The notes: a model not told the origin generated them from the letters alone. Numbered from the stretch's first letter, positions 43,059 to 53,201 are shown. The stretch: DNA of 64,000 nt from Bin87 sp965222895 (GCA_965222895.1 CBDCVB010000002.1:1116001-1180000); one strand, 5' to 3'. Numbers and translations are program-made.

Positions 43059-44642
43059 TTGAGCATTGCTAACGACCAGGTATCGAACCGGCCAGAACCG
43101 TTGGGCCGCGTGCTGATGGTGCAGGGAACTGCATCCCACGTGGGCAAAAGCGTGCTGGTGTCGGCGTTGTGCCGCATTTTGCGTCAGGACGGGCTGCGTG
43201 TCGCCCCTTTCAAGGCGCAAAATATGTCCAACAACTCCTACGTAACCCCCGACGGCGGCGAGATCGGACGGGCGCAGGCCGTGCAGGCCGAGGCCGCGGG
43301 TGTTGACGCCAGGGTCGAGATGAACCCCGTCCTGCTCAAGCCCGAAGCCGACAGCCACGCCCAGGTCGTGTTGATGGGACGCCCACTGACCTCGGCCCGC
43401 GCCCGCGATTACTTCGACCTGAAAGCCACTCTGTGGGCGTCGGTGGCCTCGTCTCTGGACACCCTCCGCAGCCAGTATGATGTGGTGGTGATTGAAGGCG
43501 CCGGCAGCCCGGCGGAAATCAACCTGAAGGCTACCGAAATCGTAAATATGCGCGTCGCCCTGTACGCCGACGCTCCCGTGTTGCTGTGCGGGGACATCGA
43601 CCGTGGCGGTGTGTTTGCCGCTCTGGTGGGCACACTCCAGTTGCTGGACCCGCCGGAACGGGATGCAGTCAAGGGATTTCTCATCAACAAGTTTCGCGGC
43701 GACGTTTCCCTGCTGACCGACGGGTTGACCTGGCTGGAAGATTACACCGGCAAACCCGTGGTTGGCGTCGTCCACCACTTCCGAGACATCCACATACCGG
43801 AAGAAGATTCGGTTGCCCTGGACATTGCACCGCCCTCATCATCCGCCGCCGTGCTGGATGTGGCGGTGGTGCAGGTGCCGCACATCTCCAACTTTGACGA
43901 CTTCGACCCACTGGCGCGCGAGCCCGGAGTATCGCTGCGGTACGTGCAGCACGGCGACCGCCTCGGCCGGCCCGACCTGGTGATTTTGCCGGGTAGCAAA
44001 ACCACCATCCCCGATTTACTGTGGATGCAACAGCAGGGCTTATCCCAGGCCGTGGCCGGCGCCCACGCGGACGGCGCAGCGGTGTTGGGCATCTGCGGTG
44101 GCTACCAGATGCTGGGCCAAACGATTCTGGATCCCGACCGAGTAGAGTCTGCCGTGGGCGCCGCCGATGGCCTCGGTTTGCTGCCCCTTATAACCACCTT
44201 CGCCGGCACCAAGGAGACGCACCGGGTGCGGGCCACTGTCCTCCCGGAGGCGGCTGACTCGGGCGGCCTGCTCGCCGGCGCCGCCGGGTTCGAGGTGGTT
44301 GGTTACGAAATCCACATGGGACGCACCGTCGGCGAGAACATCATCCCCGCCTTCTCGGTGCAAGACCGGGCCGACGCTCCGGTAACCCCTGAATCGGCGT
44401 TGGACGGAGCCACCGACGCGTCCGGCCGTACACTGGGCACCTACATCCACGGGTTGTTCCACAACGCCGGCGTCCGTCAGGCGTTGCTGCATGAATTGGC
44501 CCGGCGCAAGGGGGTTACCCTGCCGGAGGGCGCCGACGTGGGTCGCGACCGCGAGTACGACCGCCTGGCCGATTGGGTTCGGGACAGTATTCAGATGGAC
44601 CTGGTGTACCGGATGATGAACCTGTCCCAAACCGTGGCCTAG
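43059..44642 (+). CDS. cobQ: cobyric acid synthase
   Basis: 527 residues; TTG start with GGAGGAATTC upstream. N-terminal ATPase part with VQGTASHVGKSVLVSALCRI and PFKAQNMSNNSYVTPDGGEIGRAQAVQA, then a class I glutamine amidotransferase-like part with Cys in GICGGYQMLG (about residue 347) and a later His in LGTYIHGLFH. It amidates four peripheral carboxylates of the corrin ring. cobU follows 17 bases later and pduX next, so this is an adenosylcobalamin assembly unit. No cobalamin riboswitch was recognised upstream. Confidence 0.96.
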   Translation: MSIANDQVSNRPEPLGRVLMVQGTASHVGKSVLVSALCRILRQDGLRVAPFKAQNMSNNSYVTPDGGEIGRAQAVQAEAAGVDARVEMNPVLLKPEADSHAQVVLMGRPLTSARARDYFDLKATLWASVASSLDTLRSQYDVVVIEGAGSPAEINLKATEIVNMRVALYADAPVLLCGDIDRGGVFAALVGTLQLLDPPERDAVKGFLINKFRGDVSLLTDGLTWLEDYTGKPVVGVVHHFRDIHIPEEDSVALDIAPPSSSAAVLDVAVVQVPHISNFDDFDPLAREPGVSLRYVQHGDRLGRPDLVILPGSKTTIPDLLWMQQQGLSQAVAGAHADGAAVLGICGGYQMLGQTILDPDRVESAVGAADGLGLLPLITTFAGTKETHRVRATVLPEAADSGGLLAGAAGFEVVGYEIHMGRTVGENIIPAFSVQDRADAPVTPESALDGATDASGRTLGTYIHGLFHNAGVRQALLHELARRKGVTLPEGADVGRDREYDRLADWVRDSIQMDLVYRMMNLSQTVA

Positions 44643-44659
44643 GGTGGCTGTGACACCGG

Positions 44660-45241
44660 ATGAGCACCGTATTGTTAATATTGGGGGGCATCCGATCCGG
44701 CAAAAGCGCCTACGCCGAGCAGGTCACTGAGCGAATGGCATACGGGAGAACGGTGCTGTACGTTGCCACCGGGGTAGCCGTGGATGACGAGATGGCCGAG
44801 CGGATTCGCCGGCACCAGGATCGCCGACCACCGCATTGGTTGACCCTGGAAGCCCCACTGAATCCAACCGGAGCCCTGCAATCGGCAATGACCCAAATGG
44901 GATCGGGGCCGGATGACCCGCCGGCGGCGTTGCTGCTGGACTCAGTGGATGCCTGGGTATCCAATCTGCTCTTTGAGCACGAAAACGCCGCGCCTGCCGA
45001 ACTGGAAGCACGCTGCGCGGGAGCGGTGCGAAGGTTCGTCGCAGTGGTTCGGGAGCTGGACATCAACGCCGTTTTGGTCAGCAGTGAGGTGGGTAACTCG
45101 CTGGTTGCCACATCTGCGTTGGGGCGGCGTTTCCAGGACTTGCTGGGCGCCGTCAATCAGGCGGTGGCCGCCGCCGCTGACGCGGTAACGCTGGTGACGG
45201 CTGGCATCCCCGTAACTATCAAGACGGCTGCCACGGCCTGA
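44660..45241 (+). CDS. cobU: adenosylcobinamide kinase/adenosylcobinamide-phosphate guanylyltransferase
   Basis: 193 residues. P-loop GGIRSGKSAYAEQVTERM (residues 9-26), then the VLYVATGVAVDDEMAERIRRHQDRRP segment with the nucleotide-binding His, and the DSVDAWVSNLLFE block. It phosphorylates adenosylcobinamide and then attaches GMP. Placed between cobQ and pduX in the same strand. Confidence 0.96.
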   Translation: MSTVLLILGGIRSGKSAYAEQVTERMAYGRTVLYVATGVAVDDEMAERIRRHQDRRPPHWLTLEAPLNPTGALQSAMTQMGSGPDDPPAALLLDSVDAWVSNLLFEHENAAPAELEARCAGAVRRFVAVVRELDINAVLVSSEVGNSLVATSALGRRFQDLLGAVNQAVAAAADAVTLVTAGIPVTIKTAATA

Positions 45242-45303
45242 TCAAGTCCCAGTCGGGGGCAGCGGCTTGGTTGGTCGCTGTGTCGTGTGCTAATCTGGCC
45301 GCC

Positions 45304-46275
45304 ATGCGCGACGAACCCGCATCAACACCCGCCGAATTGCCCGGCCTCGCTGCCAGGCCCGTATTGGGAACGGCCACCGTATTGGCCCCCGGCACCTGCG
45401 GCGAGTTGGTGCAGGGAATGACTGACGGGATCGATTTCCTGGTAACTTGCCCCATCAACCAGTTTTCGCGTGTGACTGTCACGCTGCGGGTTGACCCGAT
45501 TGCGACGTCAGTGCGTTTTGTAACGCCGGGAAATTGCTACGCCAAGACAAACCTGGCAATCGCGGCGGCGCTGGCCGAAATTGAAGCCAAGACTGGAATC
45601 GCCCACCTTTCGGCTGAAATCTTGGTGGCCAATCCCATCCCGGTGGGCAAGGGGATGGGTAGCAGCAGCGCGGACATTACCGCAGCTCTGGCCGCCGCTG
45701 GTGCCGCCGCCGGCGTTGCGATGCCGCCCGATACTATCGCCAGAATCGCCCTGTCCGTTGAACCCACCGACGCGGTGATGTTTCCGGGCATCGCGCTCTT
45801 TGACCACCGCAACGGGCGCATCGCCGAATCACTCGGCCCGCCCCCTCCGATGGAGGCGATTGTTGTCGACCGGGGCGGACAGATGGACACCCTGGAATTC
45901 AACCGGGTGGACCGAACGGCCCAGTGGCAAGCAGTGGCTGATCAGACGGATGCCGCCCTGGAACTGGTGCGGGAGGGCATTGAGCGCAGCGACCCGGAGC
46001 TGGTGGGACGAGGCGCTACCATCAGCGCCCGCGCCGGGCATCCCGACGGCGCCGGCGAATGGATCGAACGGGCGGCGGAGTTTGCCGCCAGCGTGGGCGC
46101 TGCCGGTATCAACGTGGCCCACAGCGGCACCGTAATCGGCATCCTGCTCGACGCCCGCAAACGCCACAGCAAGCCCGTGTACCGCCGCGCCCGGGCAGCC
46201 TTCCCCGACGCCGAGAGCGTCCGTCACTTCCGAATCATAGGTGGCGGAGTGCGAGGTGGAGGAATGCGAAGATAA
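45304..46275 (+). CDS. pduX: L-threonine kinase (PduX-type GHMP kinase)
   Basis: 323 residues from ATG 45304. It opens VLAPGTCGELVQGMTDG, the PduX signature, and has the GHMP loop PVGKGMGSSSADITAALAAAGA (about residue 115). It makes L-threonine O-3-phosphate, precursor of the aminopropanol linker of adenosylcobalamin. A homoserine kinase is the main alternative; the ELVQG motif and the cobQ-cobU context favour PduX. Confidence 0.85.
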   Translation: MRDEPASTPAELPGLAARPVLGTATVLAPGTCGELVQGMTDGIDFLVTCPINQFSRVTVTLRVDPIATSVRFVTPGNCYAKTNLAIAAALAEIEAKTGIAHLSAEILVANPIPVGKGMGSSSADITAALAAAGAAAGVAMPPDTIARIALSVEPTDAVMFPGIALFDHRNGRIAESLGPPPPMEAIVVDRGGQMDTLEFNRVDRTAQWQAVADQTDAALELVREGIERSDPELVGRGATISARAGHPDGAGEWIERAAEFAASVGAAGINVAHSGTVIGILLDARKRHSKPVYRRARAAFPDAESVRHFRIIGGGVRGGGMRR

Positions 46276-46323
46276 ACGCGCCGGCTTCGCCGGCCACTGA
46301 TTTGGGGATGCTACGCCGCAAAC

Positions 46324-47181
46324 TCACCTCTGCATCCGCCGTCCGTGAAACAAATATTGCTGCGAATACCCGGCGTACTGGCCGAAGTATCCCTGGGCCC
46401 ATTCCACCATTGCCTTGTCGGGCGGTTTCTTCTGCATCGGGAAATACCACTCGGCCAGCGCACGCCGCACCCACACGTCCACCGGGAACGCTTCCAGTTT
46501 TTCCAGTGAAAATACGGCGATGCAGTCAGCGATTTTGGCTCCGATGCCGCGACATCCCATCAACCGTTCCTTGGTTTCACCGTAGGGCAACCTGGTCAGT
46601 TCATCCAGATCCAGGGCCCCGGCCCGCACCATGTTGGCGGCGGCAATCACATAAGGAGCGCGAAATCCCAGACCCAACTCCCGGAGCAACCCCTCGCCGG
46701 CCTGCGCCAACTCGTCCGGTGAGGGGAACGTGTGGCGCACTTCACCCGCCAGCTTGACCGGTGCGCCCAGGCTGTCGGCCATCGCCTCCATGTTCTGATG
46801 GATGCGGGGGATGTTGGAGGTGGCGGAGCAGATGAAAGCTACCGTGCATTCCCAAGGTTCCTGACGCAAAATGCGCAGTCCGGGGTAGCGCTCCACCATG
46901 CTGGCCACTCTCCGGTCGGTGCAAATGTCGGCGTAAATGGCGTCGATGGGGTCATCCAGGCGGAAATACGACCACAACGCTGGGCTCAGGTCGGCGTCGT
47001 CTGCTCCCCCTGATGCCTTGGCAACCGTGTACTCGACCCCGCCATCCTGTTGGCGGATGTGTACCAGGTGGCTGCCCAGGACGCCGGAATACCAACCGTC
47101 GCCCAGCTTTTTCCAGCGGTGCGCTTGCCCGCTTTCCAGGCTGCCCGCCAGATCGAAGGGCTGATTAACGGCGAGCTGCAC
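46324..47181 (-). CDS. 8-oxoguanine DNA glycosylase (OGG1-like)
   Basis: 285 residues. Helix-hairpin-helix and catalytic residues in GCRGIGAKIADCIAVFSLEKLEAFPVDVWVRRAL (about residues 208-242): the Lys of GAKIADC and the Asp of FPVDVW are the expected Lys/Asp pair. The N-terminal TBP-like domain starts PFDLAGSLESGQAHRWKKLGDG. It removes 8-oxoguanine from DNA opposite C. Overlaps the dinG gene by 17 bases on the same strand, forming a small repair unit. Confidence 0.93.
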   Translation of the reverse strand: MQLAVNQPFDLAGSLESGQAHRWKKLGDGWYSGVLGSHLVHIRQQDGGVEYTVAKASGGADDADLSPALWSYFRLDDPIDAIYADICTDRRVASMVERYPGLRILRQEPWECTVAFICSATSNIPRIHQNMEAMADSLGAPVKLAGEVRHTFPSPDELAQAGEGLLRELGLGFRAPYVIAAANMVRAGALDLDELTRLPYGETKERLMGCRGIGAKIADCIAVFSLEKLEAFPVDVWVRRALAEWYFPMQKKPPDKAMVEWAQGYFGQYAGYSQQYLFHGRRMQR

Positions 47182-50020
47182 GGTCCAACTGCAACCAGCG
47201 GGCGGCCTGCTGTCCCACCGTGGCCAGGCTTGAGCGCTCGAACGTACAGGTTGGCAGCGCGTTCAGGAAACGGTCACCGTAGTTGGCGGTTTGAATGCGC
47301 CGGTCCAGAATCACCACTGCGCCACGGTCCATCTTGTTGCGGATGAGCCGTCCGAAACCCTGACGGAACCGCAGGACGGCGGTGGGAACCTGAAAGTCGT
47401 TGAAGGGGTTGTTGCACAGATTGCTCCGTGCCTTGACGATGGGATCGCTGGGCACCGGGAAGGGCAGCCGGCAGAGCAGCAGGCCCCGCAGGATGCCGGG
47501 TTCCATGTCCACGCCTTCCCAGAAACTGGCGGTGCCCAACAGCACTGACCCGGGTTCGGCCCGCAGCCGGTCGGTCAGTTGTCGCGGTGTGCCGTCAATT
47601 CCCTGAGCCAACAGCGGGATACCCTCAGCCCGCAGCAATCCGCGAATCTGGTACGAAGTTTCCCGCAACGCCGCATGAGACGTAAACAAAGCCATCACGT
47701 GCCCGTCCAGCGCTTTTGCCATGTTCACGACCACCTGCGCCGTGCCGCGGTTATGGTCGGCAGACCGGCGTGGGTCGGGCAGGTCTTCGGGCACCATGAG
47801 CAGGGTGTTGCGTTCGTAGTTGAACGGGCTGTCCACCAGCAGTTCGTCGCTGTCGTTGGGGAATCCGACGCGCTGGCGCAGGAAATCGAAACTGGAATCC
47901 GCCGCCAGAGTGGCGCTGGTCAACACGACGGATTCCTTCTGCGTGAACAACCGGTCGCTCAATATTGGCCCCACCGCCAGCGGCGTGGAATGCAGCATGA
48001 CGTTGCGGCGGACGATGTCCAGCCACTGAATCTGCTCCTGGTCGTAGCGGCCGAATACCGAAGCCAGGGAATCGGAAATCTGGACAATGGCATCAATGCT
48101 GCTGACCAGTTCTGACGTGGCCGATTCGTCGGGCTTTTTGAAGACGTCCTGCGATGCCAGCCGTTCCAGGTCCTGCAATGATTTGACGCACTCGTTGACG
48201 AACGCCGCCGCCGACTCCCATTCAATCGCCACCGTGCCCCATTCACGGGACTGACGCACCTTATCATCGAGGGTCAACGGTTCCCGGTCGTTGTCCGACT
48301 GCCCGATAGCACCCCGATACAGCGCGGTAATAGCGTCCCAGAGCCGTTCCCAGGCCTGAGCTGCCGCATTGCTGGCTGCGGAGGCGTTGGATACCGCATC
48401 GCTGGCCCGGGACGCGTTTGGGTCGCCCTGGAGCTGGTGCGCCGCCGCCGTGAGTCGTCCGATAATCCGGTACACGCCTTCCAGTTCACGCGGCAACGCG
48501 TCCTGGGGAATCTCAAAACCCAATTGCCGGCTGGCCTCTTCTTCCAAATGGTGAGCTTCGTCGATAACCAACCGTTGGTAGTCCTGCAAGACGGTGCCGC
48601 CCACGGCGAGGTCAGCCAGCAGCAGGGCGTGGTTAATCACCAGGATGTGGGCGGATTCGGCGTGCTGGCGAGCCTGCCGCAGGAAACACGGCCCACTGCC
48701 CCGGAAGGCAGGGCAAACCTCGCCGGTGTCGGCGCAGATGCGCGACCAGGCCCGAAAATCGCTGGCATTCAGGTTCAGGTTAGTGCGGTCGCCGCTGACG
48801 GTATCGTCCAGCCACACGGCGGTTTTGCCGATAACCCGGGCTTCGTCTTCGCTCAACGTGTCCGACACACCCAGGTTGTTCCAGCGGTGCAGGCATACGT
48901 AGTTGGAGCGGCCCTTCAGTTGCGCGGCCTTGACCACACCGGGATGCAGGATGCCGGCGTCTTCCAGAATGCCGATGACGGCCGGAATGTCCTTTTCCAT
49001 CAGTTGTTCTTGCAGGTTGATGGTGTTGGTCGACACGACGACCCGCTGCCCGTGAGATGCCGCGTACAGCACCGCCGGCAGCAGGTAGGCGATGCTTTTG
49101 CCGATGCCGGTGCCACCCTCCACGATTAGCTTGCGTCCCTGATAAATGGCGCGGGTAACGGCTTTCAGCATCTCGGCCTGCTGAGGGCGGTCCTCGAAGC
49201 CGGGGAACGCCTGGGCGAATATGCCGTGGGGCGCCAGCAGCTCTTCCACCTGTTGCTCGGTGAGTTCACGCCGGATGGCTACGCCCAGCTGCTCCCCCGC
49301 ACCATCAGACAGCCGGTTGGACAAGCTCTCCAGGTTCAACCCGTTCAGGCCAACGGCGCCGGCCTGTTCCGAATGCCCGATGGCCGAGTTTGCGCCCACC
49401 GCGTGGGGAATCAACCCTTCCAGCAAGTCCGCCACGGCAGCGTCGGCGGTGCGTGCCGCCCGCGCGATGAACGCGACCTTGGCTGCCGGGTATCCGCTGC
49501 CGACTTCCAGCAGCCGGTGAAACACGGCCGCGGTAACCTCGGCGTCGGCGCTGGCCCGGTGCGCCTGGTCGTGGGTAAGGCCCAGATATTGCGCCAGCGC
49601 GGACAGGTTGTATTCGGGCGCGTCGGGCAGGAAAATCGACGCCAGATCCCAGGTGTTATAGGTCTTGTTGCTCAGTTCCAGCCGGTGCGATTTCAGGAAA
49701 TCAATATCAAATTTGACGTTGTGCCCGATGATTGGCAGGTCACCGACGAACTCGGCGACCTGGCCGGCGATTTGGGCAAAGGATGGGGCCCGTTCCAGAT
49801 GAGACGGGTTGATGGAAGTGAGTTGCTGGATGAATTGCGGAATCTTGCGGCCTGGGTTAACGAAGGTTTGGTAACGGCCCAGCACCTCACTGCCGCGAAA
49901 CTTGACGGCGCCCACCTCGATGATGGTGTCGGCATGGGGATTCAATCCGGTGGTTTCCAGGTCTATGGAAACGAACACCTGCTGGAAGGGGTCTGGTTGT
50001 CGAAAACCTGCTTGTGTCAT
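47165..50020 (-). CDS. dinG: DinG-family helicase with N-terminal DEDD exonuclease domain
   Basis: 951 residues. Residues 10-175 form a DnaQ-like 3-prime exonuclease (SIDLETTGLNPHADTIIEVGAVKF, then IGHNVKFDIDFLKSH). From about 270 comes an XPD/DinG helicase: Walker A VEGGTGIGKSIAYLLP, an Fe-S cluster set of Cys (YVCLHRW and CADTGEVCPAFRGSGPC), and the VIDEAHHLEE box. The C-terminal helicase domain has the LGTASFWEGVDMEPG motif. This architecture is found in Bacillus-type DinG. It processes DNA structures in repair. Confidence 0.95.
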   Translation of the reverse strand: MTQAGFRQPDPFQQVFVSIDLETTGLNPHADTIIEVGAVKFRGSEVLGRYQTFVNPGRKIPQFIQQLTSINPSHLERAPSFAQIAGQVAEFVGDLPIIGHNVKFDIDFLKSHRLELSNKTYNTWDLASIFLPDAPEYNLSALAQYLGLTHDQAHRASADAEVTAAVFHRLLEVGSGYPAAKVAFIARAARTADAAVADLLEGLIPHAVGANSAIGHSEQAGAVGLNGLNLESLSNRLSDGAGEQLGVAIRRELTEQQVEELLAPHGIFAQAFPGFEDRPQQAEMLKAVTRAIYQGRKLIVEGGTGIGKSIAYLLPAVLYAASHGQRVVVSTNTINLQEQLMEKDIPAVIGILEDAGILHPGVVKAAQLKGRSNYVCLHRWNNLGVSDTLSEDEARVIGKTAVWLDDTVSGDRTNLNLNASDFRAWSRICADTGEVCPAFRGSGPCFLRQARQHAESAHILVINHALLLADLAVGGTVLQDYQRLVIDEAHHLEEEASRQLGFEIPQDALPRELEGVYRIIGRLTAAAHQLQGDPNASRASDAVSNASAASNAAAQAWERLWDAITALYRGAIGQSDNDREPLTLDDKVRQSREWGTVAIEWESAAAFVNECVKSLQDLERLASQDVFKKPDESATSELVSSIDAIVQISDSLASVFGRYDQEQIQWLDIVRRNVMLHSTPLAVGPILSDRLFTQKESVVLTSATLAADSSFDFLRQRVGFPNDSDELLVDSPFNYERNTLLMVPEDLPDPRRSADHNRGTAQVVVNMAKALDGHVMALFTSHAALRETSYQIRGLLRAEGIPLLAQGIDGTPRQLTDRLRAEPGSVLLGTASFWEGVDMEPGILRGLLLCRLPFPVPSDPIVKARSNLCNNPFNDFQVPTAVLRFRQGFGRLIRNKMDRGAVVILDRRIQTANYGDRFLNALPTCTFERSSLATVGQQAARWLQLDRAARR

Positions 50021-50123
50021 CTGTCCTTACCGATGCCCGCTGGAGTGTTCGCCGGAATCTTCGGTGGTGTGAGCGCTCACGGCGCGCCGGGCCACCGCCG
50101 CATCCGCCTTTGGTGATTTCGCC

Positions 50124-50831
50124 CTAACTCCGGGCGCGCAAATTGTAGGGTCGCGGGTCGCCCTGCCGCAATCCTGCAACGGGATGGAAGTCGCCCCGGT
50201 GCAGGGCAGTCAGGAACTGGGCCTCGTCAAATATCTCATCGGGGAATTCGGTTACGAATCGGCCCAACCCGTGGGTGCTATGGGCGTCGCTGCCGCCGGT
50301 TACCGGCAGGTTCAGCCGATGCGCCACCTCTGCGGCGAACCGGTTTTCGTCGTCGGATGTTCCGCCATTGGCAATCTCAACGGCATCGGCCAGCTGAAAC
50401 ACCCGGTGCTTCATCGCTTCCTCTGCTTCGGTCGGGATCGGTTCGGCTGGGTCTGGGTACAGGTACGGGCGGGTGCGGTGGTGCTGGCCCAGCACTCCCC
50501 GGAAGGGATGCGCCGACACCACGAACCCGCCGGCGCTGTGGGCGGCTTTGCTCAACTCTTCGGCGTGGTGAAATCCGCTCTGGTAGCGGTCAACGCCAAA
50601 CGCCAGGATGTGGCCCATGTCGGTGTCGGCTTCCATCGCCCGGATTAGCACCACGTTGTGCCGGGCGGCGAAAGCGGCAAATTCGTGGCGATCCCACGGC
50701 CCGGTGTGCTCCGTAATACAAAGGCCGCGCAGGCCAAGCCGCTCTGCCTCCAATATGAGGTCGTCCGGCGAAAGGCTCGAATCGGCGCTTCCCTTGGTCG
50801 TGTGTATGTGCAGGTCAAAAAGGCGGGCCAT
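50124..50831 (-). CDS. PHP-domain phosphoesterase
   Basis: 235 residues. The PHP metal site is seen as LFDLHIHTTKGSADSSLSPDDLILEAERLGLRGLCITEHTG (His-x-His, then Glu-His), with ISAHPFRG-like VVSAHPFRG and a C-terminal VTGGSDAHS. Metal-dependent phosphatase or esterase. It lies next to dinG on the same strand, so a nucleic-acid role is possible. Substrate unknown. Confidence 0.92.
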   Translation of the reverse strand: MARLFDLHIHTTKGSADSSLSPDDLILEAERLGLRGLCITEHTGPWDRHEFAAFAARHNVVLIRAMEADTDMGHILAFGVDRYQSGFHHAEELSKAAHSAGGFVVSAHPFRGVLGQHHRTRPYLYPDPAEPIPTEAEEAMKHRVFQLADAVEIANGGTSDDENRFAAEVAHRLNLPVTGGSDAHSTHGLGRFVTEFPDEIFDEAQFLTALHRGDFHPVAGLRQGDPRPYNLRARS

Positions 50832-50884
50832 AGACTCTACCAGTCTAGTCGCACCACCCCCAAAGCGTCAACGACGTAACGTCA

Positions 50885-51733
50885 CTAGGGGGTGTCGTCA
50901 AAATGGCGGCAGGGTGGTAAATTACTGGAAATGGGGAGAGTGTGGGAGGTGGGGGTATGACGGCAGCGCACCGGCGCCACGATATGACCGATGACGTTTG
51001 GGAGCGGTTGAGGCCGCATTTGCCCGGGGGAGCGGGCAAGAGAGGCCGACCGGCCCAGGACAACCGGCGGTTTATCGACGCCGTGTGCTGGATACTGCGC
51101 ACCGGCGCGCCTTGGCGCGATTTGCCCCCGGACTACGGAGACTGGAAGAACACCCACCGCCGCTGCTGCCGCTGGCGGGACCGGGGCGTGTGGGCCGGAC
51201 TGTTGGAGGCAGTGATTGATGACCCTGATTTCGAGTGGCTGATGATAGACGCCAGCTATATCAAGGCCCATCCCCACAGCGCCGGCGCCCAGGGCGGAAA
51301 TCAGTCCATTGCCCGCACCAAAGGGGGCTGAACAGCAAGCTGCACCGGGCGGTGGACGCCCACGGAATGCCGGTAAGGCTGGCGGTGACCGAGGGTACGG
51401 TTGCCGACTGCTCCCAGGCGTTGCCCCTGATTGAGGGCATAGCAGCGGAGTGCCTGCTGGCGGACAAAGCCGATGACACCAATGAAATCATAGCCACCGT
51501 CCGGGAATTGGGAATGGACCCGGTGATACCGCCCAAAAGCAACCGGAGAGAAAAACGGGACTATGACCGGGCGCTGTACCAGCTGCGGCGCCTGGTGGAG
51601 AACGGATTCCTGGAATTCAAGCAGTGGCGCGGAGTGGCAACCCGGTATGCCAAAAAGACGGCGTCATACTTGGCGGCCTGCCAACTCCGCGCAGTGATGA
51701 TCTGGAGCAAACTCTTTTGACGACACCCCCTAG
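50885..51733 (+). mobile_element. IS5 family (IS427 group) insertion sequence
   Basis: The element spans 50889-51729 (841 bp). It has terminal inverted repeats GGGGTGTCGTCAAAA (50889-50903 and 51715-51729) and CTAG on both sides (50885-50888 and 51730-51733), the target preferred by IS5 relatives. It carries one transposase gene in two overlapping frames, as usual for the IS427 group. It begins the accessory island. Confidence 0.92.
50957..51720 (+). CDS. IS5/IS427 transposase, two frames joined by -1 frameshift
   Basis: ATG 50957 has GGAGG at 50945-50949. The first frame encodes the DDE N-terminal half (HDMTDDVWERLRPHLPGG, then DYGDWKNTHRRCCRWRDRGVW) to a TGA at 51329-51331. The second half (GLNSKLHRAVDAHGMPVRL, ending AVMIWSKLF) is one base back. 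The transition is at AAAGGGGGC (51323-51328). This layout is a programmed -1 frameshift in the group. Catalytic Asp at DDP/DASYIKAH and Glu in the second frame are present, so the element may be active. Confidence 0.88.
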
Positions 51734-53201
51734 TACTACAACGACGGGTTTAGGATGGCGGCTCCATCCTGCCTTCACGGCGGGCGGAGCGGCGTCTCTG
51801 GTGGGAGCGGCGCGCCCGCTCGTTGCGTAGCTGCGTATCCTCCAGCCACCGCAGCAACTCCTCTGGCCCGAACCGTTCCCGGGGCAGCATCTCCCGAACC
51901 ACCCGGCACACTTGGGGACGGGTGATCCGAGGCATCTTTTTCCCCCCAAGCCTGCTGCAGGCCCAGCAGGAAAGCTCCACCCAGCAGGCACATGGCTATG
52001 TGGTGATGCCAGCCAGCCCAACTGCGGGTCTCGTATTCGTCCAGGCCCACGTCGCCCTTCTCCGTCTCGAACTCCGTTTCAATGGGCCACCTGGAACCGC
52101 CCACGTAGGCCAGGGTCTCCAGGGGAGTATCCTCGGCAGCGTTGGACAGGTAGTAGCGGGGTTCGCTGCCGTCCAGGTTCCGGCGGTAGACGGCCCATGC
52201 CTCCTGGCCCGGCTTGCCCTTTCGGGTTACCCGCACCCGCTGGGCGCAGAACATATAGCTCCGCGGCCCCTGGCTTCCCTGGGCCACCGTTATCTCCCGC
52301 CAGGCCTCATCCGGCAACTGGTCACTGCGTTGCTCCATGGTACGACGCTGCCCGTCCCTGAGCCTGGGCTTGCGGGGGCGCCCGGACCCCTGAGCCCCCG
52401 GACTGGTCCAGGCCGACTCCCACGCAGGCTCCAGGGGCCAGACCGGAGTGCTGCCCGGAACGTCCAGCACGTAGCGCATCCCCAGGGCCGCCAGGGACTC
52501 CCGAAAGGACGGCGACATCCCGAAGGCGTCGTCCCCGGCCACCCATCCGGCCTTGAGGTGGCCCAGCTCCAGGGCCCGCTCCAGCAGTTCCAGGGCCAAC
52601 TCCGTCTTCGACCGGTAGCTCCGCCGCTCCTCGGGCACCGCCGCCGCCGCACAGCGGCCCTGATCCGAGGTCCAACTCTCCGGCAGATACAGCCCTTTGT
52701 CCACCAATGCCCGTCCCAGCGGGCTGACGTAGGCCAGGAACATCCCACCCTGGCAGTTGGCCACCTTGCCCAGCCGGCCGCAGTACTGCCGGGCTACCCC
52801 CACGGACTTCCTCCCCTGCTTGGGAAAGTCGCTGCCGTCCAACACCCACACCGCCTCGGGGTGCCCCAGCCTGGGGGCCAGGTATTCCTGCAGCCGCCCG
52901 ATCACTGTCGCATCGGACCACCGGGCCTCGGTCAGAAAACGCTGCATCGCCCGGGCCGAGATGCCCACCGATTCCGACAGGTTCTCGGCGTTGCGCCGCT
53001 CCCCAGCCTGCACCAGCAGCCCCTGAAGATAGTTTCGGCTGTGCTCCCGCCACTGCTTGCGGCCGAAGGAGGCCGCAAAGAAGGCGTGAAATTCCTGAAA
53101 GCACTCGTAGACCCGCTTGAAGCTCGCCGCATCCATCACCCAAACCACCCACTATCATCTTGACAACTATCCTACCAAACAACCCGTCGTTGTAGTACTA
53201 G
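51730..53201 (-). mobile_element. IS701 family insertion sequence
   Basis: The element spans 51734-53197 (1464 bp), with 17-bp perfect inverted repeats (TACTACAACGACGGGTT at 51734-51750 and its complement at 53181-53197). CTAG flanks both ends (51730-51733, 53198-53201). The left CTAG is the right target copy of the IS427 element; the right one reaches into the first base of the IS66 element. The target was thus the IS427/IS66 joint. Confidence 0.9.
51750..53148 (-). CDS. IS701 family transposase, probable 3-prime frameshift
   Basis: The main frame runs 53148-51775 (457 residues). DDE segments: VWVLDGSDFPKQGRKSVGVARQYCGRLGKVANCQ, LKAGWVAGDDAFGMSPSFRESLA and VGGSRWPIETEFETEKGDVGLDEYETRSWAGWHHHI. 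After residue 400 the frame reads GEKDASDHPSPSVPGG, unlike the family, while the +1 frame (ending at 51750) has the normal KMPRITRPQVCRVVREMLPRERFGPEELLRW tail. The switch is at a GGGGGGAAAAAG run near 51945. Either the copy is damaged or it shifts frames. Confidence 0.85.

Noticed and set aside
51329..51331. TGA in the IS427 transposase as a Sec codon
   Set aside because: No Cys is expected there and the family continues in the -1 frame, so this is a frameshift site.
51823..53163. Long open frame antisense to the IS701 transposase
   Set aside because: The minus strand encodes a clear DDE transposase; the plus-strand frame has only Pro/Arg/Gly-rich low-quality sequence.
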